DNA from: an uncultured Lachnospiraceae bacterium
GTDB lineage: Bacteria > Bacillota > Clostridia > Lachnospirales > Lachnospiraceae
Reading direction: 5' to 3'
Length of the DNA stretch: 64,000 nt
Assembly (NCBI GenBank): GCA_910589385.1
Contig: CAJUTU010000001.1
Location: forward strand, 1 to 64,000
Positions within the stretch are counted from its first letter, which is position 1; each line of letters opens with the position of its first letter. The position numbers and the translations under genes were made by a program. This document shows, piece by piece, positions 16,521 to 26,098 of this stretch. The notes below the pieces were generated by a model, which saw only the letters and a list, made by a program, of their open reading frames with translations, did not search any database and had not been told where the DNA came from.

Positions 16521-17966
16521 TTAAAATCTTCTTCTCCATAGTTCCGGTGAAAACAGAAGCAGGTAGGGGAAGATCTCCAGCCTTCCTACCAGCATATCTG
16601 CACAGAATATCAGTTTCGATAATGCAGAAAACCCTGAAAAATTCTCCACCGGCCCTACCAGGGAAATCCCTGGCCCTACATTATTTAACGTAGTCAGCAC
16701 CGCACTAAATGTTGTCGCAAAATCAAAGTTATTGATCGACACAAGAAGTACAGAAGCAATCAATATCAGAATATAACAGATAAAGTAAATATAAACTCCC
16801 CACATCGTATCTGAACTGACTTTTCTCCCATTGACTCTCATGATCGTCACGGCCTTAGGATGTAGTGTCCTTTTGATATCCTGTTTGATGCTCTTTAGCA
16901 GGATCATAAGCCTGGAAACTTTAATTCCGCCGCCGGTTGAACCTGCACATGCCCCCACCACCATAAGCGCCAGAAGAATCGTCTTGGAAAATTCAGGCCA
17001 CAGGTTCCAGTCTGCAGTACAGAATCCGGTGGTAGTGATGATAGCCGCTACCTGGAACGATGCGTAACGGAACGAATGTGCCACACTGCCATACAAATGC
17101 AGGATATCTACCGTGATCAGTACGATCGCCCCGGCGATGATCCCTAGATACATGTGCAGTTCCTCATTTTTTAATGCCTCCCTCCATTTACGCAGACAGG
17201 CAAAAAAATACAGGTTAAAATTCACGCCGAAGAGAATCATAAACACTGTGACCACGCCATCAATATACGCACTGTCGTAATGGGCTACGCTGGCATTCAT
17301 ATTCGAAAAACCTCCCGTCCCCGCAGTACTGAATGCATGAAGCAATGCATCATAGAAATCCATTCCGCCAAACAGGAGAAATACCACCTCTATGGCCGTC
17401 AGCGCAAAATACATGGCGTACAAAATCTGGGCTGTAGTACGTGCCCGCGGAACCAGCTTATCCGCCTCTGGCCCGGGAACCTCGGCACGCATCAGATGCA
17501 TAGAATTTTCATCATCCAATGAGGTGAGCATCATGACAAACATGAGCACCCCCATCCCCCCGATCCAATGTGTCAGGCTCCGCCAAAAAGCCATACCCCG
17601 TGGAAGCGCTTCAATGTCTGTCAAGATTGTGGAGCCTGTGGTCGTAAAGCCCGATACAGTCTCAAAAAAGGCATCCAGATAGCTGGGAATACTGCCAGAA
17701 AGGAAAAACGGGAGCGCTCCTGCCAGGGACCATAAAATCCATGCAGAGCCTACGATGATCAATCCTTCTTTCTTATAGATCATCTTATTCCCCGGTTTTT
17801 TTCTGCCTGTAAAAAAATAAATAATGCCAAGAGCCGCGCTGACTACCAGAAAATGCAGGGCGCTCTCCTCCTTGTAAAGTACTGCCACAAAAGCCGGGAT
17901 CAACAGCAGAGCCCCCTCCACCCCCAGCATTTTACTGATAATATACACTGTCATCCTAATATTCAT
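16521..17966 (-). CDS. trkH: TrkH/KtrB-type potassium uptake channel
   Basis: This 481-residue integral membrane protein is the ion-translocating subunit of a Trk/Ktr potassium uptake system. It has the fourfold M1-P-M2 design, visible as repeated pore segments: 'SGFTTTGSTIL' near residue 104, 'FSTAGTGGFSNMN' near 213, 'ITTTGFCTADW' near 310 and 'LNNVGPGISLVG' near 430. The Gly in each marks the selectivity filter. It ends with a basic tail. The gene begins 8 bp after trkA, which encodes its gating subunit, so both act as one complex in the cytoplasmic membrane. Confidence 0.95.
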   Translation of the reverse strand: MNIRMTVYIISKMLGVEGALLLIPAFVAVLYKEESALHFLVVSAALGIIYFFTGRKKPGNKMIYKKEGLIIVGSAWILWSLAGALPFFLSGSIPSYLDAFFETVSGFTTTGSTILTDIEALPRGMAFWRSLTHWIGGMGVLMFVMMLTSLDDENSMHLMRAEVPGPEADKLVPRARTTAQILYAMYFALTAIEVVFLLFGGMDFYDALLHAFSTAGTGGFSNMNASVAHYDSAYIDGVVTVFMILFGVNFNLYFFACLRKWREALKNEELHMYLGIIAGAIVLITVDILHLYGSVAHSFRYASFQVAAIITTTGFCTADWNLWPEFSKTILLALMVVGACAGSTGGGIKVSRLMILLKSIKQDIKRTLHPKAVTIMRVNGRKVSSDTMWGVYIYFICYILILIASVLLVSINNFDFATTFSAVLTTLNNVGPGISLVGPVENFSGFSALSKLIFCADMLVGRLEIFPYLLLFSPELWRRRF

Positions 17967-17974
17967 GTCCGCAC

Positions 17975-19336
17975 CTACAACAAAATATCCTCAATATCCT
18001 GAATCTGCTTTTTCATTGTAACCACAATTACATTATCCCCGACCTGAATACTGTCATTTCCATTCGGGATAATGATCTCCCTCCTTCTCGCAATACATGC
18101 GATCAGGTTATTTGGCTTTAAAACTAACTCCTTCAACGGGATATCCGTATAGCTTGTCTTTGCTTTTACAATAAATTCCAGCGCCTCTACTTTGTCATCC
18201 ACCAACTGGTACATGGTCTCTACATTGGTACTGCCCTGGGAATTCCTTCTCGCCCGGACGTAACTCAATATAGCATCCGCTGTCACCGTCTTTGCAGACA
18301 CAACACTGTCCAGGCCGAAATCTTCGATCATACGTCCCCGGCGGTCCTCATTTACTTTCAATATGATCTTAGGCACCTTCTGTCCTTTTGCAAACATGGA
18401 CATAATGATATTCTCTTCGTCCATCCCGGTCAGCGCGACAAATGCATCTGTATCCTGAATTCCCTCTTCCAAAAGCAAGTCATGATTTGAGGCATCTCCA
18501 TGTATGATCGTCGTTGACTTCGGAAGGGATTCACAAAGACCCTCACATTTTTCATGATTCTTTTCAATGATCTTCACCTGCATCCCCAGGCTGGCAAGCT
18601 GGCTGGCAAGATAAAAGCTGACTCTTCCGCCGCCGCAGAGCATCACCCTCTTAATCTTTACTTTCCGGTAGCCCAGCAGTTTAAAGAACTGGCTCACCTC
18701 CCTGTGGGAAGCCGCCACATGCAGCCGGTCTCCTGCGTGTATGACATAATCACCATCCGGGATAACAACATCCTCACCACGCTCCACTGCACAGACCAAT
18801 ACCTTGATCTGAAAGCGGTTATACATCTCAGCCAGTGACATTCCTTCTAACTTACTCTCATTCGTGATCGGAAATTCAATCAACTCCACCTTGCCTTTCA
18901 CAAAGGTCTCAATCTTGCTTGCATTCGGAAATAAGATCAGCCTCGAAATTTCCCCTGCCATTGCCAGTTCCGGATTTACCGCCATACTCAGATGCAAGTC
19001 CTCTTTGAGAATATCAATCTGCTTGTAATAGATCGGGTTGCGTACACGAGCGATCGTATGCCTTGCACCGATTCTTTTAGCAATAAGGCAGCTTAACATA
19101 TTGCACTCATCTGTAGAGGTACAGGCAATCACAAGGTCGGCGTCCGGCACACCTGCACTTTTCTGTACTTCCACGCTGCCGCCTTCCCCATGTGCGCAGA
19201 TAATATCCATACGGTTCATGGCATCTAAAAGTTTTTCCTCATTATTATCGATCAGGACAACATCGTATTCTTCCGCGGAGAGCTGCCTGGCAAGCTTATA
19301 GCCAACCTTGCCGTCTCCAATAATTACTATCTTCAT
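17975..19336 (-). CDS. trkA: Trk system potassium uptake protein TrkA
   Basis: This 453-residue cytoplasmic regulatory subunit binds NAD(H) or ATP and gates the TrkH channel. It has a duplicated RCK structure: first Rossmann fold 'IIGDGKVGYKLARQL' at residue 4, RCK-C around 145-215, second Rossmann-like fold 'CGGGRVSFYLASQL' near 232, and second RCK-C at the end ('SIQVGDNVIVV'). Full length for the double-RCK TrkA type. Its ATG overlaps the recN stop by 4 bp (ATGA), so translation is coupled to recN. Confidence 0.96.
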   Translation of the reverse strand: MKIVIIGDGKVGYKLARQLSAEEYDVVLIDNNEEKLLDAMNRMDIICAHGEGGSVEVQKSAGVPDADLVIACTSTDECNMLSCLIAKRIGARHTIARVRNPIYYKQIDILKEDLHLSMAVNPELAMAGEISRLILFPNASKIETFVKGKVELIEFPITNESKLEGMSLAEMYNRFQIKVLVCAVERGEDVVIPDGDYVIHAGDRLHVAASHREVSQFFKLLGYRKVKIKRVMLCGGGRVSFYLASQLASLGMQVKIIEKNHEKCEGLCESLPKSTTIIHGDASNHDLLLEEGIQDTDAFVALTGMDEENIIMSMFAKGQKVPKIILKVNEDRRGRMIEDFGLDSVVSAKTVTADAILSYVRARRNSQGSTNVETMYQLVDDKVEALEFIVKAKTSYTDIPLKELVLKPNNLIACIARRREIIIPNGNDSIQVGDNVIVVTMKKQIQDIEDILL

Positions 19337-20997
19337 GACTGTCTCTTCATTTCCCTCGCACTTTCTATGATATTCGCGGTCACCTTCGCCCCGCCCAAAA
19401 GCCTTGCCAGCTCCTGTATAGACGCCTCTTCTTCCAGGCAGAAAATTTCTGTCTCTGCCTTATCTTTTTTTGCCTGCTTCTGGATCAGATAATGGGCGTC
19501 CGCCTGCGCTGCAATCTGCGCCAGATGGGTAATACACAACACTTGTCTGGATTCTGCGATAATATGCATTTTTTCCGCCACTTTTCCTGCCGTAATACCG
19601 CTGATTCCGGTATCTATCTCGTCAAATATCAGAGTCGGCGTATCTTCCCGGTCAGCCAGTACCGTCTTGATGGCAAGCATGATCCTGGAAAGTTCTCCGC
19701 CGGATGCCACATTTCCCATCGGCCGGATTGCCTCTCCTGGATTTGTGGATATATAGAATTCTGCTTCATCTATCCCGCCGGATGTATAAGTCTCCATTTC
19801 CGAAAACTTCATCTCAAACTGTACGTCCAGAAAGTTCAAGTCCTTCAGCCCTTCTTGGATTTCCTTCACAAAAGTACCTGCCGCTTTTTTCCGGGCAGCA
19901 CTGAGGGCCAAAGCATGCTTTTGATAGCTCTTTTTGGATTTTTTGTAACTTTCTTCCAGCTCTGACATATACTGCTCATAATCTTCCAGTTCTTTTAGTC
20001 TTTGCTTCCTTTCCTCACAATATTCCAGAACTTCTTTTATGGTATTTCCATATTTTGTTTTTAGACGGTTCACTTCGTTTAAGCGGCTCTCTGTCTCATA
20101 AAATTCTTCTTCGGAAAACTCCAGGCTTTTCGCATATTCTGACAATTCCCGGTTAAAATCATTGAGCAGGCCGTCTATCTCAACCAACTGCTGATATAGT
20201 CCGGCTCCCTGCGCATCTACAGACTCCACATCAGACAACGCACGGATAGCGCGGCTCAAAAACTCACTGGCATTGCCGGACTCCCCCTCACTGGTATAGT
20301 GGTAGGCCTCCGAAATCTCCTCGGTTACCTTTTTCCCCTCGGACATCCTGCGGTAAAGCCGCTCCAGTTCTTCATCCTCACCTTCCATAAGGCTGGCTTC
20401 TTCAATCTCATGGACTTCAAATTCCGCCAGTGAGATTTCTTTCTGCCGTTCTCTCTCATCCATTCCAGACTCATCCAGCTTTTTTTTGCATGCATGGTAT
20501 GTATGGAAAGCCTTTGCTGTCTTTTTTTTCAATTCCTCAACCTGTTCTTTTGCATACAGATCCAGAAATGCCAGATGGTTCTTTTTATGTATCAGAGTCT
20601 GATGCTCATGCTGGCCATGGATATCGATCAGCATACTGGCAACATCCTTCAACGTGCCCATACTGACCGTCTCCCCGTTAATTCTGCTCTGGCTGCGCCC
20701 TGCCATCAGTTTCCGGCTTAATATGATCCTGCCATCCTCTGGAAAAATATCCAGAGCTGCAAGCTGTTTCTCCAATAATGGATTATCTATGGAAAATATC
20801 AGTTCCACCAGGCCAAACTGCGCGCCCGTACGCAGCATATCCGCATTATATCTTCCGCCCAGCGCCAGATTCACCGAACCAAGCAGAATGGACTTCCCCG
20901 CACCGGTCTCCCCGGTGAGGATATTGAGTCCTGGCCGGAAGTCCACTTCGATTTCTTCTATCAATGCCAGATTCTTTACATGAAGATTTTCTAACAT
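19333..20997 (-). CDS. recN: DNA repair protein RecN
   Basis: A 554-residue SMC-like ATPase that binds DNA ends and supports double-strand break repair with RecA. Walker A is 'GETGAGKSILLGS' at about residue 30, central coiled-coil arms span about 150-370 (rich in Glu/Lys/Leu), the ABC signature is 'VASGGELSRIMLAIK' near 430 and Walker B 'TLIFDEIDTGISG' near 460. Length is typical. It lies 64 bp downstream of argR in the common clostridial order nadK-argR-recN. I see no LexA box of its own, so SOS control would have to act elsewhere. A short motif shared with two other leaders lies just upstream. Confidence 0.97.
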   Translation of the reverse strand: MLENLHVKNLALIEEIEVDFRPGLNILTGETGAGKSILLGSVNLALGGRYNADMLRTGAQFGLVELIFSIDNPLLEKQLAALDIFPEDGRIILSRKLMAGRSQSRINGETVSMGTLKDVASMLIDIHGQHEHQTLIHKKNHLAFLDLYAKEQVEELKKKTAKAFHTYHACKKKLDESGMDERERQKEISLAEFEVHEIEEASLMEGEDEELERLYRRMSEGKKVTEEISEAYHYTSEGESGNASEFLSRAIRALSDVESVDAQGAGLYQQLVEIDGLLNDFNRELSEYAKSLEFSEEEFYETESRLNEVNRLKTKYGNTIKEVLEYCEERKQRLKELEDYEQYMSELEESYKKSKKSYQKHALALSAARKKAAGTFVKEIQEGLKDLNFLDVQFEMKFSEMETYTSGGIDEAEFYISTNPGEAIRPMGNVASGGELSRIMLAIKTVLADREDTPTLIFDEIDTGISGITAGKVAEKMHIIAESRQVLCITHLAQIAAQADAHYLIQKQAKKDKAETEIFCLEEEASIQELARLLGGAKVTANIIESAREMKRQS

Positions 20998-21018
20998 TCT
21001 TATGTCCTTTCTATCATA

Positions 21019-21043
21019 TTGTAATCCATTCGCATAGCAGCTC
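21019..21043 (-). repeat. Short leader motif, copy 1 (before recN)
   Basis: Minus strand TGC-N3-GC-N2-AT-N-G-N-TTACAA lies 21 bp upstream of the recN start. It shares this pattern without gaps with 23218-23242 and 50993-51017. Confidence 0.5.
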
Positions 21044-21061
21044 GATTTCCCGCTATCCTTT

Positions 21062-21511
21062 TTATCTTGTCACAATTTTCCGGATCTTATCCATTACAGC
21101 AACGGTGTCCTCTACGCTGCGGATCGCGCACATGATCGTGTCGTCCCCTGCAATAGATCCCACCACTTCATTCCATTTCATTGCATCCACGGCAGCAGCC
21201 ACGGCCATAGCCATTCCTGACACAGTTTTGATCACCAATATATTTTGTGCCATGTCCATAGATACATAACCATCTTGCAGCACACGGATATATTTTTCGC
21301 TCATGCTTTCTTCTGGTTTTAATATAACATACTTCTGCTTTCCGCCATCTACAGACATCTTGGTAAGCTTCAAATCCCGGATATCCCTTGAAATTGTCGC
21401 CTGTGTCACCTTAAATCCAGCATTATTCAGATATTCGGCCAGCTCTTCCTGCGTCTCGATATCATACTGCATGATCAATTCTACAATTTTTGCATGACGG
21501 CTGACTTTCAT
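21062..21511 (-). CDS. argR: Arginine repressor ArgR
   Basis: A 149-residue DNA-binding regulator that represses arginine biosynthesis genes and activates catabolic genes in response to arginine. The N-terminal winged helix (about 1-70) has 'TQEELAEYLNNAGFKVTQATISRDIRDL', of which 'VTQATISRDIRDLKL' is the ArgR signature; the C-terminal oligomerisation and arginine-binding domain has 'GSIAGDDTIMCA', including the paired Asp residues that contact arginine. AAGGAAG precedes the ATG, 2 bp after nadK. No arginine genes are in the window; its place between nadK and recN is the usual clostridial context. Confidence 0.97.
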   Translation of the reverse strand: MKVSRHAKIVELIMQYDIETQEELAEYLNNAGFKVTQATISRDIRDLKLTKMSVDGGKQKYVILKPEESMSEKYIRVLQDGYVSMDMAQNILVIKTVSGMAMAVAAAVDAMKWNEVVGSIAGDDTIMCAIRSVEDTVAVMDKIRKIVTR

Positions 21512-21513
21512 AC

Positions 21514-22347
21514 TTAGCTTCCTTTCATTTTTTCTCTCATGATCTTCATAAAGCTTTCTCTGCTCAGTCTCACCAGCTTTGTGGTTTCAACAGCCTTTCT
21601 TACCAGCACACGGTCGCCGGTAGAGACAGCCACAGTCTCCGCCCCGTCAAATGACACCAGGGCACTTTCCGTACGCCCATACCTTCCCTCACAGATTTCC
21701 ACTTCGATCACATCATCCGCTGAGAGTACGATACTGCTTGCATTCAGCGCATGGGAACAAATAGGGGTGATCACAAACATCTGTGCCGTAGGCTCCACTA
21801 CCGGGCCGCCCGCCGATAAATTATACCCGGTAGAGCCAGTCGGTGTGGAAATGATCACTCCATCTGCCAGATAACTGTTCAGAAGCGCGCCATCAACATA
21901 CACATTAAAGTGCACCACACGCAGATTTCCTTCTCTGGTCACAACAATATCATTCATGGCTACATGCTCTGCCCTGCCGTCTATCACCCCCCTCATCATC
22001 ATCCGGTCCTCAATATCCAGATGCCCGGAAAACAATTTGTCTAAAGCCTCTTCAAACCCAGGCAGTTCCACCTCCGTCAGATATCCAAGAGTTCCCATAT
22101 TGACGCCAAGCAGTGGGATACCGCGCCCGCCCAATTCTCGTGCCGCACGGATCAATGTCCCGTCACCGCCCAGCACAATGGCGCAATCCACTCCATCCGG
22201 CACGCTGCCCGGGATGATATGCCCCTCCTCATCCTTTTTGGAAAGAATGCAGCTTTTACCATGGCGTTCTATATAATCCCGAACTTTTTTTGTAGTACTG
22301 AAATCCTTGTCTTTTAACAAGTTTGTAATAATATAAAATCTCTCCAT
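21514..22347 (-). CDS. nadK: NAD kinase
   Basis: A 277-residue cytoplasmic enzyme that phosphorylates NAD to NADP with ATP. Visible motifs are 'VLGGDGTLIRAA' (GGDGT, residue about 58), 'NDIVVTREG' near 127, and the glycine-rich 'STPTGSTGYNLSAGGPVV' near 158. Start choice is between adjacent ATGs at 22350 and 22347; the second has better spacing from AAAGG. It follows tlyA by about 27 bp and precedes argR by 2 bp. Confidence 0.96.
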   Translation of the reverse strand: MERFYIITNLLKDKDFSTTKKVRDYIERHGKSCILSKKDEEGHIIPGSVPDGVDCAIVLGGDGTLIRAARELGGRGIPLLGVNMGTLGYLTEVELPGFEEALDKLFSGHLDIEDRMMMRGVIDGRAEHVAMNDIVVTREGNLRVVHFNVYVDGALLNSYLADGVIISTPTGSTGYNLSAGGPVVEPTAQMFVITPICSHALNASSIVLSADDVIEVEICEGRYGRTESALVSFDGAETVAVSTGDRVLVRKAVETTKLVRLSRESFMKIMREKMKGS

Positions 22348-22374
22348 CATATTGCCTTTCGCAAACACAGTTTT

Positions 22375-23196
22375 TCACGATGTGGCTTTGGGTTTCGACA
22401 ATGCCGCAAATGCTTCATCCACGACAGACTGCAGGTCTGCCGTAATTTCCTGCGGCTGTAGCTTTACATGTTTTTTCAAGTGGATAAGATATTCGATATT
22501 GCCCTCCGGCCCCTTTATGGGAGAATAATCAATATTCCGGATTTCAAATCCTATAGAATGCGCATATGCTGCAACTTTCTCAATCACTTCATGATGGGTC
22601 CCCTTTTCCCTTACCACACCTTTTTTCCCGACTTTCTCCCGGCCTGCTTCAAACTGCGGCTTGATCAGCGCCACAATCTCACCCTCTGGAATCAAATAGT
22701 TTCGGATAGGTTCCAGAACCTTTGTCAAAGAAATAAAAGAAACATCAACAGAAGAAAAGTCAACTGGTTCCCCGATATCCTCCGGCTTCACATAACGGAT
22801 GTTTGTCTTTTCCATACAGACCACCCGCGCATCCTGTCGGAGCTTCCAGTCAAGCTGCCCCCGGCCTACGTCTATCGCAAATACTTTCGAAGCTCCGTTT
22901 TGCAGCATACAGTCAGTAAAACCGCCGGTAGAAGACCCGACGTCTGTGCAGACTTTCCCTCCCACTGTCACATCAAAACGTTCCATCGCCTTTTCCAGCT
23001 TTAAACCGCCCCGGCTAACATAAGGAAGAGAGGCCCCTCGTACTTCAATCTGTACTTCTTCTGGAAATACCGTTCCTGCCTTGTCCTCCCTCTGTCCATC
23101 CACGAACACATTTCCTGCCATGATCACGGCCTTTGCTTTTTCACGGGACGGGGCAAGCCCCCGTTTTATAAGCAGTACATCCAAACGTTCTTTCAT
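22375..23196 (-). CDS. tlyA: TlyA-family rRNA 2'-O-methyltransferase
   Basis: This 273-residue protein combines an N-terminal S4 RNA-binding domain ('MKERLDVLLIKRGLAPSREK', residues 1-60) with an FtsJ-like Rossmann methyltransferase domain ('VCTDVGSSTGGFTDCML' is the SAM-binding motif near residue 83). TlyA methylates 2'-OH of 16S and 23S rRNA cytidines, affecting capreomycin sensitivity; related proteins were once called haemolysins. The start at 23196 is chosen from the S4 domain boundary and AAAGG; the longer frame covers the leader motif. It lies 46 bp after dxs. Confidence 0.95.
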   Translation of the reverse strand: MKERLDVLLIKRGLAPSREKAKAVIMAGNVFVDGQREDKAGTVFPEEVQIEVRGASLPYVSRGGLKLEKAMERFDVTVGGKVCTDVGSSTGGFTDCMLQNGASKVFAIDVGRGQLDWKLRQDARVVCMEKTNIRYVKPEDIGEPVDFSSVDVSFISLTKVLEPIRNYLIPEGEIVALIKPQFEAGREKVGKKGVVREKGTHHEVIEKVAAYAHSIGFEIRNIDYSPIKGPEGNIEYLIHLKKHVKLQPQEITADLQSVVDEAFAALSKPKATS

Positions 23197-23217
23197 GTCC
23201 GTATTTCCTTTCACTTT

Positions 23218-23242
23218 TTGTAACCAATCTGCGAAGCAGATT
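23218..23242 (-). repeat. Short leader motif, copy 2 (before tlyA)
   Basis: Minus strand AATCTGCTTCGCAGATTGG plus TTACAA, 21 bp upstream of the tlyA start and inside the dxs-tlyA gap. Here the core forms a perfect ATCTGC-N3-GCAGAT hairpin. Confidence 0.5.
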
Positions 23243-25159
23243 TTAATCTCGGACAATTCCTGTATCTTTTTTCATATGAGCATTTGCACTCTCCATACTG
23301 TCCGTATAATCTGCAATGATCCGTTTGGCTGCTGCATGCTTTTCTAACCCGGCCGCCTGCCTGAGTACATCCACATTTCCATGCTCTATATATTCATCTG
23401 CAATCCCAACCGTACACACCCGGAGAGCCAGCTTTGCCTGAGACACATAATCCAGCACCTGGGAGCCAAATCCCCCTGTCAGCACATTTTCCTCTATGGT
23501 GACGAGCAGGCTGTGGCTTTCTGCCAGATGCTCCAGCATCTTTGTATCAAGCGGCTTGACAAAACGTGCATTTATCAGGCTGCAGCTAAAACCGGAATGC
23601 TTTAATTCCTTACGGATATCGCCTGCGAGAGAAGACATATGTCCTACAAACAGCAGGGCGATCTCTTCTTCCTCATAAAGCATCTCGCTTTCACCATATA
23701 CGATAGGCGCCCGGAATTTTTTCATCCCCATATAAGCGGACCCCCTTGGATACCGAACGGCCACAGGCCCGGGGTAGTCTACCGCGAACCGCATCATATC
23801 AGCCATCTCCCAGCGGTTTTTCGGAGACATCACAGTCATGTTCGGAATACTGCTCAAAAAAGAGAGATCGAAAACCCCTTGATGCGTCTCACCGTCACTG
23901 CCAACCAGCCCGCCTCTGTCTATCGCCAGCGTTACCGGAAGATTCTGCATGCAGACATCATGGACGATCTGGTCATACGCGCGCTGCAGAAATGATGAGT
24001 ACAATGCCACCACCGGTTTCATGCCACCTGCCGCCAGCCCTGCGGCAAAAGTCATCGCATGCTCTTCCGCAATCCCAACGTCAAAAAATCGCTGTGGAAA
24101 ATATTTTTTAAACCGGCTCAATCCGGTTCCGTCTTCCATAGCCGCAGTGATCGCCACAACTTTCTCGTCGTGCTTCCCAATATCACAGATTACTTTTGAA
24201 AATACATCTGTGTAGGAATCCGATGCCGCACTGCCTTTCGGCTCCCCGGTTTCAATATCGAACGGTCCTGTCCCGTGAAACCTGGACGGATTCTCCTCCG
24301 CAGGAATGTACCCCTTTCCCTTTTTCGTCAATACATGAACCAACACTGCATGATCCAGCCTTTTTGCTTCCCTGAATGTCTTATAAAGCATCTTCACATC
24401 GTGTCCGTCTACCGGACCCAAATAGGTAATTCCCATATTTTCAAACAGCATCCCCGGAACAATAAGCTGTTTGATACCGCTTTTTGTTTTCCGGATCCGG
24501 TACACAAGCTTTTCCCCCTGCCCGGGAATCTTTTTCAAGGTATCCTCCACACCTTTTTTCAGATCAATATAGGCCTCTGCTGTCCTCAGCCCGTTCAGAT
24601 AATTGGACATGCCCCCTACATTTTCTGATATGGACATATTATTGTCATTCAGTACGATAATAAAATTACTTTTCAGGCGAGCTGCATTGTTCAATGCCTC
24701 ATAAGCCATACCTCCGGTCATAGAGCCATCCCCGATAATGGATACAACATGGTAATCTTCACCGCATATATCCCTGGCCGCCGTAAAGCCAAGCCCTGCG
24801 GAGATGGAAGTGGAACTGTGGCCTGTATTAAATGCATCGCAATCACTCTCCTTACGCTTTGGAAAACCACTCATCCCGCCATAAGTCCTTAGACCGTCAA
24901 ATCCACTTCTCCGCCCGGTCAAAAGCTTGTGGGTATAGGATTGGTGCCCTACATCCCAGATCAGCTTGTCCTCCGGAAGATGAAACGCCATATGCAGCGC
25001 CATAGTAAGCTCCACAGCGCCAAGATTTGAGGCCAGGTGTCCGCCAGTGACGCTGACTTTTTCAATCAGAAATCCGCGGATCTCCTGAGCCAGTATATCC
25101 AGTTCGTCCGGCTCCAGCTGCTGTATATCATTTTCACCCTGAATCTTATCCAAAACCAT
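23243..25159 (-). CDS. dxs: 1-deoxy-D-xylulose-5-phosphate synthase
   Basis: This 638-residue thiamine diphosphate enzyme condenses pyruvate with glyceraldehyde 3-phosphate, the first step of the MEP route to isoprenoids. The TPP-binding motif is 'IIGDGSMTGGMAYEALNNAA' near residue 145 (GDG...NN), and 'VAAGLAAGGMKPVVALYSSF' region with 'DIGIAEEHAMTFAAG' (as DVGIAEEHAMTFAAG) carries the catalytic Glu near 367. Transketolase C-terminal domain present. AGGGG precedes the ATG. It follows ispA by 27 bp, coupling the first pathway step with prenyl chain synthesis. Confidence 0.98.
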   Translation of the reverse strand: MVLDKIQGENDIQQLEPDELDILAQEIRGFLIEKVSVTGGHLASNLGAVELTMALHMAFHLPEDKLIWDVGHQSYTHKLLTGRRSGFDGLRTYGGMSGFPKRKESDCDAFNTGHSSTSISAGLGFTAARDICGEDYHVVSIIGDGSMTGGMAYEALNNAARLKSNFIIVLNDNNMSISENVGGMSNYLNGLRTAEAYIDLKKGVEDTLKKIPGQGEKLVYRIRKTKSGIKQLIVPGMLFENMGITYLGPVDGHDVKMLYKTFREAKRLDHAVLVHVLTKKGKGYIPAEENPSRFHGTGPFDIETGEPKGSAASDSYTDVFSKVICDIGKHDEKVVAITAAMEDGTGLSRFKKYFPQRFFDVGIAEEHAMTFAAGLAAGGMKPVVALYSSFLQRAYDQIVHDVCMQNLPVTLAIDRGGLVGSDGETHQGVFDLSFLSSIPNMTVMSPKNRWEMADMMRFAVDYPGPVAVRYPRGSAYMGMKKFRAPIVYGESEMLYEEEEIALLFVGHMSSLAGDIRKELKHSGFSCSLINARFVKPLDTKMLEHLAESHSLLVTIEENVLTGGFGSQVLDYVSQAKLALRVCTVGIADEYIEHGNVDVLRQAAGLEKHAAAKRIIADYTDSMESANAHMKKDTGIVRD

Positions 25160-25186
25160 CCTGATTTCCCCTTTATCTCTCTGTTC

Positions 25187-26098
25187 TTATTTTTTCCGGT
25201 GGATCAAGGACTCCAGCAGCATTTCCAAATAAGGATCCTTTGAATGAAACGCCCGCAGTTCCTCCATGGCTTCCATGGAGAGCCGTTCCACTTCTTTTTT
25301 TGCATCCTCTAATCCTTTCCACGTAACATACGTGAACTTTTTGTTCTTCTCGTCACTATGGACAGGCTTGCCAAGCTCTTCCCTGCTGCCTTCCACATCC
25401 AGAATATCATCCTGGATCTGAAAAGCCATTCCTACTTTTCCGGCAATCGACTCCATAGCCTGTATCTGATCCTGTGACGCGCCGGAGAGTACAGCTCCAA
25501 TCATCATGGAACTTTCGATAAGCGCTCCCGTTTTCAGCCGATAGATAAAATCAAGCTTTTCTCCTGTGATCTGCTGCCCTTCGGATTCTACATCTACAAC
25601 CTGGCCGCCCACCATTCCATAGATACCGGCTTTTCCGGACAGAATCTTCAAAGCCTTTCCGACCAGCCTCCCATCAGCCCCTTCCATGTCAAATGCCCTG
25701 CACGCAGTCTCAAAGGCATAATTTAAAAGGGCATCGCCTGCCAAAATTGCCATAGCCTCCCCATACACAATATGAGTGGTTTCCCGTCCTCTGCGGTATT
25801 CATCATTATCCATGGCAGGCAGATCGTCATGTACCAGAGAATAGGTATGGATCATCTCTATAGCCGCCATAAACGGTTCTATCAAATTTCCTTCTCCGCC
25901 GAATAAACGGTAAGTCTCCTGCATCAACATCGGACGGAGCCGTTTCCCCCCTGCCATCAGGCTATATTCCATAGCTTCCATAATATCCTGCTGATACCCC
26001 GATTTTTCAGGAAGGTATGACTTTAAAATCTCTTCGATCTGTACAGTCTTTTCATCCAGCCTTTTCCCAAACAGGCTGTCATTCTTCTCACAATTCAT
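25187..26098 (-). CDS. ispA: Polyprenyl (geranyl/farnesyl) diphosphate synthase
   Basis: A 303-residue trans-isoprenyl diphosphate synthase that elongates allylic diphosphates with isopentenyl diphosphate. First Asp-rich motif 'LVHDDLPAMDNDEYRRG' (DDxxxxD, short-chain type) near residue 85, and second 'FQIDDILDVEG' (as FQIQDDILDVEG) near 225. The two-residue insert in the first motif points to a C15 (farnesyl) synthase. ATG 26098 follows GGGAG and overlaps the end of xseB by 11 bp. Likely product feeds undecaprenyl and quinone synthesis. Confidence 0.95.
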   Translation of the reverse strand: MNCEKNDSLFGKRLDEKTVQIEEILKSYLPEKSGYQQDIMEAMEYSLMAGGKRLRPMLMQETYRLFGGEGNLIEPFMAAIEMIHTYSLVHDDLPAMDNDEYRRGRETTHIVYGEAMAILAGDALLNYAFETACRAFDMEGADGRLVGKALKILSGKAGIYGMVGGQVVDVESEGQQITGEKLDFIYRLKTGALIESSMMIGAVLSGASQDQIQAMESIAGKVGMAFQIQDDILDVEGSREELGKPVHSDEKNKKFTYVTWKGLEDAKKEVERLSMEAMEELRAFHSKDPYLEMLLESLIHRKK

